A stretch of DNA of 64,000 bases from positions 48,927,220 through 48,991,219 of the forward strand of contig NC_087063.1 of the NCBI RefSeq assembly GCF_963678635.1, read 5' to 3'. The stretch comes from Symsagittifera roscoffensis (lineage: Eukaryota > Xenacoelomorpha > Acoela > Convolutidae). Shown here in pieces: positions 55,680-64,000 of the stretch. Made by a program: the position numbers and the translations under genes. Below the pieces are notes generated by a model. It saw nothing but the letters and a program-made list of their open reading frames with translations. It was not told where the DNA came from and searched no databases. Every line of letters starts with the position of its first letter. The first letter of the stretch is position 1.

Positions 55680-57010
55680 TGGCTTAATCTGGCTCAATTT
55701 GACATAAATTGAGCAACAAAAACTTTTAAAACGGAAAATCATTCGTCTTTATTGTAGTTTTGTTCACTATAATTAGGAAAATTTCTGTTAAAACGGTGGT
55801 TTATTGAGTTTATTTGGAATAAATTTGACTGAAGTTGGGTTATTTTACTTAAAAAAGGAGTTTGCTTAGCTTAATCGGATTTATGTTGACAGTAATTGTC
55901 CACAGTTCTGTTAAAATGGAAGTTCAAGTAGGTTAACCGGATTTACTCTGGTTGAAAGAGCGCTAAATTTTTTTAAAAAGGAGATTATCTAGCCTAATTG
56001 GACTTAATTTGACTAAAATTGGGCAAAATTTTGCTGAAAAGGAAGTTTATCTAGATTAATCGGTTTTATTTTGACTAAATTGGGGCAAAACCTTGTTAAA
56101 TTGGGAGTTTAATTAGCTTAATCGGGCTTATTTTGACATAAATTGGACCAAATTTTATTGAAATGGAAGTTTATGTGGTGGCTTAATGCGACTTGTTATG
56201 ACTGAAATTGGGCAATATTTTAATAAAATGGAAGCTTATCTAACTTAACGGGAGTTAATTTGACTTAAATTGGGCAAAACTTTTTTTTGAAAAAGAAATT
56301 TATCTAGATAAATTGATTTATTTTGACTAAAATGGGGCCAAATTGTGTTAAAATGGGAGCATATCTAGCTTAATTGGAATTATTTTGACTTATTATAAGC
56401 TGGGCGAAATTCTATTAAAATGGATGTTTATGTAGCTTAATGCGGGTTTTTTTTGAAAAGAGGCAAAAGCTTGTTAAATTGGAAGCTTATCTAACCTTAT
56501 CGGGCTCTATTTGACTTAAATTGGGCAAAATTTTGTTAAAATGGAAGCTTGATTGGATTTATGTTGACTTAAATTGGCCAAAAACTCTGTTTATTTGGAA
56601 TTTTATCTAATTTGATTTAATTTTGGCAAAGTTTTGTTATAATGAGAAGCTATCTAGATTAATCGGATTTATTTGGAAATAAATTTGGCAAAAGTTTATT
56701 GAAACGGAAGTTTATATAGCTTATTTTGACTGATTTTGCCTGAAATTAGGCAAAATTTTGTTAAAATGAATTTTAATCTAACTTAATTGGACCTAATTTG
56801 ACTTAAAATGGGCAAATTTTGTTGAAATGGAAGCTTGCTTGGACTTCTTTTGACTGAAACTAGGCAAAATTCTGTTTAAATGGAAGTTTATTTAGCTTAC
56901 TTGGACTTTTTTTGATTTAAATTTAGCAAAATTCTGTTAAAATGGACGTTTTTCTAGCTGAATTGGACCTGATCTACTTAAAATGGAAATTTAACTAACC
57001 TAATTGAACT
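55680..57010. repeat. Degenerate minisatellite, ~61-bp unit, about 20 copies
   Basis: Head-to-tail units of the form TTTATCTAGCTTAATCGGA, then TTATTTTGACTTAAATTGGG and CAAAATTTTGTTAAAATGGA(AG). Most units are 60-65 bp; some are truncated to ~50 bp. The copies are diverged. Weaker copies extend left to about 55,200. No ORF. Confidence 0.85.
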
Positions 57011-58498
57011 TTTTTAACTGATCTTGGGGAATTTTGGTTATTTTTTCCTATTTAGTTTTTCTGTGAATATTTTATTAAAATTTTAACCTAAGGTTAGCAT
57101 AGGTTCAGTAAGCTTGACTCAATTTGATCGTCGAAAAACATTTTTTTTTGAAAAAACACATCTTATAGATCTTTTTTTTAGTGAGCGTAGATAGTTCCTT
57201 CCATATTTTGGACCAAAATTTCCTCCCTGTTGAGATAATTAGCTTAGAGTTATCTTAAAATAGGTTAAGAATTGAGCCTCGCAAAAGGCTGAAAAAAACA
57301 TAAAACACAATTGCACAATGGGGTATTGAGAATGAATCTCAATTTTCCTAGTTTTGATTATGTATATGATGGGTGAAACTATTTTATCAACCCTTTAGAG
57401 TACACTTATTTTGCATAGAGGACAGTAGTAGAAGAGTGAGCTGATCAGGGGGGGGGGGGTGTCCTGGAGGATCCCCATGTGTTAAGATAAGGAATAGAGC
57501 AACCGGTCTTCCAGCTAAGTATTAACATTGGGTACAGAGTCTACAAGGTAAAAGAATAGGGAACACCAATGGTAAGGTTTTCTTGGTTTGTGTGATGGTA
57601 AGATAATGGTAAGAAAAATGATTTTTTTTTTTTTGTGTGGAATTGTCTAGTTTTTCCGCAAAAACCTCGGCACGCGTTATCTAATTGTTAAATATCACTT
57701 GTTGATTACGTAAAGATTTTGAAATGAAGTTCTTTTATTTAGTTTTTTGGTACATGGTAAGTCAAAAACTTGGATTTTTATCAAAAATTTTTCACAAAAC
57801 TTCAAAACACGACAATGATTGTTATAATTCGACCAGTAACTATTTTATTAGATGATCTTACTTTTTGAAACTTCTACTTAAATCCATGCTGAAATCTACT
57901 AAAAAGTTCTCGAAAAAAATTTAAATTAAAATAAAAGTATATAAATAACTGCATTGAATATTAAATATACTGTCATAATTTACACCTACAAATAAGTAAC
58001 TACACATTTACAAAAAATTACCTAAAAAATTCAAAACATGCACATCATGAAAGTTTTTCAAGTTTATCTGGTAGAATTTTAAAAGAAGAAATGCTCAATA
58101 AATTGCCTAAAATCCACACAAAATTTCAGTTTTTTTTCTAGTTTTTTTGGGAACCATTTGCCAATATTTTTTTGCTGAAAAGGAATAAGTTGTTCTTTTT
58201 CGAGTCAGAGAATCAGCAAAGTAGTACGTTTTGTCCACTCGGGCAATCATGATTCAGTGTTCTCCTCTATCATTGCTTGGAGCTGAGTTGATGGTTGCAA
58301 AAGAGTATTTTTTTAGTTGAGGTATTTTATCAGAGGGGTAAGATCCTATGTACTTGAACATGAGCTCAGGAATTCTTTCAAAAATTTGTTAAACTGAAAA
58401 ATTATCCATCATTGTAGTTGTTAGCTGGTTTACATCTACAAACAAAGAAATAGGTAGTTTGATAGTGTAATTTAGGATAAAAAACCAAGATTATTGAC
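57011..58498. other. AT-rich spacer before the Polinton remnant
   Basis: No gene seen. Contains a 13-G run near 57,450 and A/T homopolymers. The left end of the Polinton should lie here or to the left, but no terminal inverted repeat could be recognised with the other end outside the window. Confidence 0.4.
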
Positions 58499-58735
58499 TT
58501 ACACCCATTTAGGTATTGAATCAACAAAGTCCCATTCACAAGTCTTATGAACTGGACAAAAGTTATTGAATACTATTTTACAGTCTAGGTTGAAGAAGTA
58601 TCTCGGGTTTTCATTTGACCAGCATTTAATGTCTAATGTTTCTGGAGAATCAGGTCTGAAGAAAAACAAAATAGATATTACAGAGACAATAACAATGAAA
58701 AGTCCAAAAAAAATTCCAAAGACCCGAAAACTCAA
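58499..58735 (-). CDS. Small single-pass membrane protein of the Polinton region
   Basis: 78 residues: an N-terminal hydrophobic helix (FGIFFGLFIVIVSVISILFF) then a short Cys-containing ectodomain-like part (CWSNENPRYFFNLDC, FCPVHKTCEW). Intact reading frame. No assigned family. Small membrane proteins are found in many Polintons; function unknown. Confidence 0.5.
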   Translation of the reverse strand: MSFRVFGIFFGLFIVIVSVISILFFFRPDSPETLDIKCWSNENPRYFFNLDCKIVFNNFCPVHKTCEWDFVDSIPKWV

Positions 58736-58769
58736 AAAAACTAAACATTTTCAGCGGCTGTTCCAAATT

Positions 58770-60065
58770 TGTCAATTTGAACATTTGATAGTTTTTTTTC
58801 TTTCAAGACTATCACTTCCGTTACTTGCTCCAAGGAAACTGGAAAACATTTTTAATCTCAGACTTTCTGCACTAAGTTCTGGATATAGCAACTGTTCAGC
58901 TGCATCCTGTAGTGAAGTAAAGTCAAAAACAAAAATATAGTGATTTTGAAAATTTTCTATAGGAAGAGCTGGTAAATAGTGGATAAACTTCATTGCTTTC
59001 CTTGTTGTGACATGAGGACGACAAGGAGAAGTTGTATCTAATAAAAGAATTGCTCTTCCATCCCCGAATAATTCTATGCTCTCTCAAATTGGAATAATGA
59101 TAGCTGAAAGGATTTTCATGAAAAGGTCCTGTAACAGCTGAATTTGTTATTATTGCAACAGCTACTCTCCTTAATGGAGCGTTATTGAATATTTTTTCTT
59201 AAATGAATTGGTTTTGACGAGATGTATTGATAAATTTTCTTGCTTTATACCATGAAACTTTATTGAGCAGGTTCTCTTTCCAGATTCCATTGCAATTAAT
59301 GATGATTAGGTTCAGCAACCAAAGTTCTTCTTGTAAGCAGCAAATAGTCATCAATTTTCAGACTGACATTTGGATGATCAGATAGCATGTAAAAATTAGG
59401 TCTAGCTCGAGTAAGTTTAATTCGAACTTTGGTATTTGGTTTTAAGACATTTTCGCAAAGAAAAAAAAAACAAAGCAATGGCGAGGCTCCACAGAATGAA
59501 AAAGTAATCCTTGTTCCAATGAGTTTGCTGTATCAGTGAAAAGATGCATATCAAATGCACCAGAGTTTTTTTCAAAACTGTATCCATGACAAGCAAGTGT
59601 TCCTATATTTCTCACTGCTGACGAGTTGAATTCGTTCGATGATTGTGCTTTATGGGGATATTATCTCTTGGCGTTGTAAACCATTGTTTTGTTGAAATAA
59701 ATTTCACAATTGGAGACTAATGAATGTAGCAGATTGCTTACATAAGTTAAATAAGTTTGTGGTTCCTCATCTGAGTCATCCTCAGATTTTGCTTTCTGTT
59801 CTGCTTTTTCTTTTCTGAAAGGGTCAAACAATCTTTCCTTGAATAGTTGAAGCTTTAAACTAAGATGGGTATCACGCATATCCAAGTAGACATTAGGTTC
59901 TGTTTCAAATTCAAACTCAATACTGCTTTCATCTAGAGAAACACTGGGGAATACTTCATAAGTGTAAGATAATATAATTGTTTCCAAAACTGGGACTTTA
60001 TCAAAAATATCCAATGAAGAATTTGTAAAAACCCCATACCGAAAATGACTTTGGTTTATACTCAT
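58770..60065 (-). pseudogene. F54H12.2-like Polinton capsid-region protein, frameshifted
   Basis: Starts at ATG 60065 (MSINQSHFRYGVF) and runs in pieces: 60065-59661, 59650-59296 after a frame change, a shredded middle, and the C-terminal piece 58993-58772 (FQNHYIFVFDFTSLQDAAEQ, LYPELSAESLRLKM). The pattern FEFETEPNVYLDMRDTHLSL and VSNLLHSLVSNCEIYFN matches proteins annotated as F54H12.2-like, which travel with Polinton integrases in many animals and are thought to be jelly-roll capsid proteins. The role is inferred from the family only. At least three frameshifts. Confidence 0.7.
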
Positions 60066-60400
60066 TTTATAGTGTGAAAAATATATTTGCCAGAGCGACC
60101 GTTTTTCGATCTACTTTTTTGAGAAATGGATCTGGTTCTACGGTTGGATTTCCTTTTTTCACCTCCCAATTGTTTCCGAACTGTTTTTGCTCCCACATAT
60201 TTTGAAAATGTTCTAAGTTTTTTACGTCCACTAACAACTTCCCCAGTCTCTGGAGCAGCGGTATCAAACAAATCTGCTCCAATTCTTTTTGCAGCTGGGA
60301 CTATATATTTTTTAATACAGGGTATTGCAGTTTTCACAAGAGTTTGTGCAAGAGCTCAAAAATCTCTTCCACGTTGTCTTGGGTGTCTTCGAAAAGAGTG
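60062..60400 (-). pseudogene. Small basic core-like protein of the Polinton
   Basis: Reads RRHPRQRGRDF, an in-frame stop near 60,353, then TAIPCIKKYIVPAAKRIGAD and a Lys/Arg-rich tail (RKSNRRTRSISQKSRSK). The Lys/Arg-rich composition and position next to the capsid gene resemble adenovirus-type core or minor proteins (often called PX in Polintons). It overlaps the next gene start by four bases, an ATGA-like junction. Confidence 0.5.
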
Positions 60401-60443
60401 AAATCAGCTGAAATTTGAGCAACCATTTCTTTTGAAGTTTAAA

Positions 60444-61260
60444 TCAAAAATGAGTATTCGAAAACTTGCGGAACAAGAGAACAACTCGGATAATTCCTAC
60501 GGATACAAAAGGAATTTTTTCACCTGCACTATCTCTTAGTTCTATCTTACTACTATGAAAAGAGTTTTTTTAACAGTTTTTTAAACTGTAAATTTTTAAA
60601 GGACTGATGATTCATGTATTGTCCTGTAGAAATTATATCTCCACTTTTCACTTTGGAGCTGAATGGAATACAACGCAATAAGGGAGTTTTTGTATCACCG
60701 ACTATGTTATATACTAGAATATCACTATATATCATCAAGAATGTACACTTTTAAGGTCGTTAGAATACTGAGGATAATGTCGGTCTTTTCCTTATAACCC
60801 CTGTTCGATTTTGTTCTAAATCACAACCAAAATGTGACTCAAGTCAGAACTTTGAATCATAAACGCTGATTGATTCTCAGGTAAATGAACGGCAACTTTT
60901 TATGCAATTTTATCTACTGATACGTAGATTCCGCTATATCAAAAGCTTGAGCACCTAGACGTTCTCGAGTTTTTTTGATATAGTTGTAGCATCAACTATA
61001 CTTGGATACAATCCTGGTTCAATATGCATCGGTCCAATCGTTCTTTTCTCCCCAGAATTTTCTCTGCCATCTACGAAAGTAAACTTTCCCCCAGTTTTAT
61101 TTTGGTACGAAAAAGGTTATGATATTTCTGAAATAGCAACCTCCCATTCTCCTTTCAATTGTATTTGCTCGGGCAGAAAATTTGTAAAAGAACTAAAACT
61201 ATTTTTTGGATAAAAATTTAAAAAAGCGTTAGAAACTAACTCAGTAGTAAAAGAATCCAT
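60444..61260 (-). pseudogene. Unassigned conserved Polinton protein (between integrase and core protein)
   Basis: Starts at ATG 61260 (MDSFTTELVSNAFLNFYPKN) and includes SSFTNFLPEQIQLKGEWEVA, an intact piece 60738-60553 (VYNIVGDTKTPLLRCIPFSS) and the end IRVVLLFRKFSNTHF at 60,444. Several stops and frame changes lie between. The beta-rich look suggests a virion structural protein (penton-like), but I can only give position and conservation as support. Confidence 0.55.
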
Positions 61261-61320
61261 GACAACTGATCGACAGAAATTCAATTTAAAAAATGACTTA
61301 CCTTTAACCTGAACATTTTC

Positions 61321-62266
61321 TCAGCTCTTTTTCAAATAGATTCCCGCAATTTCTTCTTTGTCGAGATCTTTGGTGATGTAGGTAAGAGGCTTTTTTGTAG
61401 ATATTGCCGAAATTTCAAAAATTTTATCTGTATATTGTGGTTTGTATCCCTTTCGAAAAGGAATATCATTCTTTCAATTTCTCACTCTATCTCCAACTTT
61501 CAATTTAAGTTTCTTATACCTGGTTAGAGGTTTATTGTACAGAATTGAGAGGAAATCAAGTTTCTCGACATCTCTAGGAGATTTCCCAGTAAATCTCTTG
61601 ATGCGACAAATCATTGTAGACACAAATTGAGGTAACTTGTGAATGATTTTTTCACCATGATCTTTTATGTAGCAGTAAATTATGTGTTTTAATGATTCAA
61701 TGGCTCTCGCTGCAAATGCAGCTTTTGTTCACTCAGTGTTGAGTAAACTTAATTGTCGTTCTCCTTGGAAATATTTTTTTTTAAATTTCCTCATAATCTG
61801 TTCCTTTATCAACCCAAAGTTTTTCAACAATACGTTTTTGAGAAATTTTTTTAGAGGCATGCAAAGTGTCTTTGGCATTTTTATTTTCATTGTTTGAACT
61901 CTGACAAATCGTGAAAAAAAACATCAACAGCAACCAATAAATATTTGACTCCATTGTTTTGTTTCGCTAGTTTGTCCATAAAAGCCATGTCTATACACCA
62001 AATAGCTTGAATTCTTCTTGAAAAAGCTTGAGGTCTTCTCGACGTCTGATTGGAGATCCAAACTTTGTGTAAGGTGTCTTGGTTTGTAAAAGTTGTTTTA
62101 CTTTCTTTTCTGACAAACCGTTTGCTTTACACAAGTTTCGCACAGAACCGTATGCAACTCTACCCCTAGAACACAATCTGTTCAGACTTACCTTTTCAGA
62201 TTTTGAAAGGGATCCAAGTTCCTCTGTCTTTCGCGCTTTGGCGTTCATGTTGAAAACAAGTTTCAT
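61321..62266 (-). pseudogene. Polinton integrase (F54H12.3-like), heavily broken
   Basis: The N-terminal helical region is intact (LGSLSKSEKVSLNRLCSRGR, AYGSVRNLCKANGLSEKKVK). The DDE core is only visible in fragments, with a clear catalytic Asp region LWVDKGTDYEE near 61,810. The C-terminal chromo-like module appears as DIPFRKGYKPQYT, then IFEISAISTKKPLTY, near 61,340-61,470. Stops and frameshifts in between make it inactive. Its role was insertion of element DNA. Confidence 0.75.
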
Positions 62267-62941
62267 TGGATTTTGAGTTGCTTTTAAAATGGTAAAGTAA
62301 ATAACTGTAAAAGCGATTTTTTCTGCTTTAGTGCAGACACAAAAACTACAAAAAAATTTTTTGTGTCTCATATATCTGATATGATATTTCCTGACTTATT
62401 TCAATTCTAGGATAAATCAAAACTATTTCAATAAGATGCTTATTGTTACTCGTTTTCAACCTCGCATTTACAGCACTGTAAAAAGAAACAAAATTTTTTG
62501 GTACAATCTCCTCTTTTTCTTGCTTTATTTCCAGTTTTCGTTTTTTTTTGAAAGCGCACTTTGTGATTGAAAAACTGATTAAGAAATTAGAACAAATTGA
62601 TTCATACTATGACAATCTTTTAATGACAAAAAGAGTGATATGAGATGTTAAATGTGAGCCTTTTGGTGAGCTTAAAATAGTTCTTCTTTTATGAAGTGAA
62701 GTTCTTCTTCGTGTAAGTTCTGATATTTCTCTTCGATATACGTCTACTTTTCGGAGATCCTGTAGCTCGACTGGTAGTAAATTTACTAGACATTCGCTGA
62801 GGAACTGCATGAAATTTTTTGGTCAATGGAGGATGAATTGTTTTTGAAGTTTTTGGGAAATTGTTTGAAATATTGGGAGTATAGAGACGTATTTTATGCT
62901 CATCGTCCAAAAACTTTGTTTCTGTTCCTGCTGGTAAATGA

Positions 62942-63330
62942 AATTATGATAGAGCTGAACCGCTGTTTGTGCAATATCTTAGCGAATCAACAGTTTTTGT
63001 AATTAAATCAATGAGTAAATGACCATAAGGAATAGATATTGCATCTTGATACCACTCTTTTAATTGTGATCCTAGACCTAGTTGTTTACTTGAAGTATTG
63101 ATATGTAAAACATCTCTCGGTGATTTGAACAAGACTATATGTGTATTTTGTAACTCAACATCTCTTCCCAATTGGCTTTGATGAAACAAGTTATGCTTAA
63201 ACTAAATTGTATTGAATCCCCTGTGTCTTCCAGCAGTAGCAATTTTCACAAACTGCTTAGAATTTGGAATTTCTTCACAAGTGTCATCAAATATTAACAG
63301 GTATTTTGTTTCATCATTGCGAAATAAAAT
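62942..63330. repeat. Tandem duplicate of ATPase segment, copy 1
   Basis: About 390 bp closely matching 63361-63747 in the same orientation, beginning at GATAGAGCTGAACCGCTG in both. The copies differ at scattered positions, so the duplication is not recent. Confidence 0.9.
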
Positions 63331-63360
63331 AATGGAACAAAATTAATAAACTGGTAAAAA

Positions 63361-63747
63361 AATTTTGATAGAGCTGAACCGCTGTTTGTGCAATATCTTA
63401 GCGAATCAACTGTTTTTGGAATTAAATCAATGAGTAAATGACCATAAGGAATAGATGTTGCATTTTGATACCACTCTTTTAATTGTGATCGTAGACCTAG
63501 TTATTAACTTCAAAGTTTTGATATGTAAAACATCTCTCGGTGATTGGAACAAGACTATATATGTGTATTTTGTAACCCAACATCTCTTCCCAATTGGCTT
63601 TGATGAAACAAGTTATGCTCAATATATATTGTATTGAGTCCCCTGTGTCTTCCAGCAGAAGCAATTTGGGCAAACTGCTTAGATTTCAAAATTTCTTCAC
63701 AAGAGTCATCAAATTTTAACGGATATTTTGTTCCATTATCGCGAAGG
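63361..63747. repeat. Tandem duplicate of ATPase segment, copy 2
   Basis: Pairs with 62942-63330; about 30 bp of AT-rich DNA separates the two copies. Confidence 0.9.
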
Positions 63748-64000
63748 TTTTCTTTCAGTTCAAAGTCAACTCCTTGGATCAATTTAAGGTTTTTTTTGCA
63801 TTTGTCAATAAAGAGGGTGATAATGTTGATGAGAATTAAAAATTTTATCAAATTTTGGTTGAAATGTGCCAATTTTTAAACAATCGAAAATAAGATGCAG
63901 TTTTCTAGGTCCACTTGATCCAACAAGCGAAATAAAAACTCGTTCTTCGGTAGCAGCTATTTTACTCATAGCTTTGGAAAAGGTAAAATATAACAAATTG

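Larger units (their letters stand above)
62689..63996 (-). pseudogene. Polinton packaging ATPase (FtsK/HerA type) with internal duplication
   Basis: Start near 63996. The P-loop region reads FISLVGSSGPRKLHLIFD, a damaged Walker A (GxxGxGKT not kept). A Walker B-like strand PLKFDDSCEEI, then AGRHRGLNTIYIEHNLFHQS and IVLFKSPRDVLHIN, and the C-terminal piece GHLLIDLITKTVDSLRY and DDEHKIRLYTPNIS. The central segment is present twice (see repeat), so the gene reads N-terminus to middle, then middle again, then C-terminus. It would pump DNA into capsids; this copy cannot function. Confidence 0.8.
58499..64000 (-). mobile_element. Decayed Polinton/Maverick element (open at right edge)
   Basis: Minus-strand gene relics in the order packaging ATPase, integrase, an unassigned structural-type protein, a small basic core-like protein, a capsid-region protein of the F54H12.2-like type, and a small membrane protein. 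A retroviral-type integrase together with an FtsK/HerA packaging ATPase is diagnostic of Polintons or closely related endogenous adintovirus-like elements. Every gene longer than about 100 codons is frameshifted. Protein-primed DNA polymerase and maturation protease are not in view and may lie beyond 64,000. Confidence 0.85.

Noticed and set aside
57440-57470. G-run as a G-quadruplex or telomere-like signal
   Set aside because: A single homopolymer run of 13 G, with no repeated G-tracts nearby.
58566-58940. 124-codon plus-strand ORF
   Set aside because: Lies antisense over the Polinton membrane and capsid-region genes and has no domain.

Overview
This is animal (invertebrate metazoan) nuclear DNA. 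The only recognisable host gene is the C-terminal half of an anoctamin (TMEM16), split into ten small exons whose introns all use GT-AG splice sites. Nearly everything else identifiable is mobile DNA: three LTR (Gypsy-type) retroelements, a LINE, a hAT transposon, foldback/MITE-like palindromes, a minisatellite and part of a Polinton/Maverick. The host DNA looks strongly AT-rich by eye. The first 15 kb is visibly GC-richer and reads as one foreign block. I cannot name the species.

Layout. (1) 1-15,190, minus strand: a giant Gypsy-like retroelement. In transcription order it holds gag, protease-RT, RNase H, a long acidic linker, integrase, and a macro-domain-like ORF. After an AT-rich spacer comes a tightly packed cassette of three ORFs: A (small, coiled-coil tail), B (SGNH/GDSL hydrolase with all catalytic blocks intact) and C (at least 1,200 codons, running off the left edge). 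(2) 15,191-18,570: non-coding, with a recurrent GGAGGGT motif and two identical 127-bp direct repeats; possibly LTR or leader of the giant element. (3) 18,571-21,560, plus: a decayed LINE. A 200-N assembly gap follows at 21,799-21,998. (4) 22-28 kb: no gene recognised, apart from a foldback arm and a retropepsin relic. (5) 28,160-30,046: a hAT element with terminal inverted repeats and a near-perfect 8-bp target duplication. (6) 30,885-36,979, plus: a complete LTR retrotransposon with 258-bp LTRs and a 4-bp duplication (ATTC). (7) 38,379-51,105, minus: the anoctamin. One intron contains a second, related and more decayed LTR retrotransposon (43,718-48,353); another contains a 1-kb near-perfect palindrome. 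(8) 51-58 kb: non-coding, with about 20 units of a ~61-bp minisatellite. (9) 58,499-64,000, minus: decayed Polinton/Maverick genes (packaging ATPase with a partial tandem duplication, integrase, capsid-region proteins), running off the right edge.

The transposon ORFs carry many frameshifts and stops, while 1.4 kb of anoctamin coding sequence across ten exons has none. The breaks in the mobile elements are therefore probably real decay and not sequencing noise. The most unusual object is the cargo-bearing giant retroelement: a Gypsy gag-pol followed by a putative ADP-ribose-binding (macro) protein, with an SGNH hydrolase cassette in overlapping, almost polycistronic ORFs.
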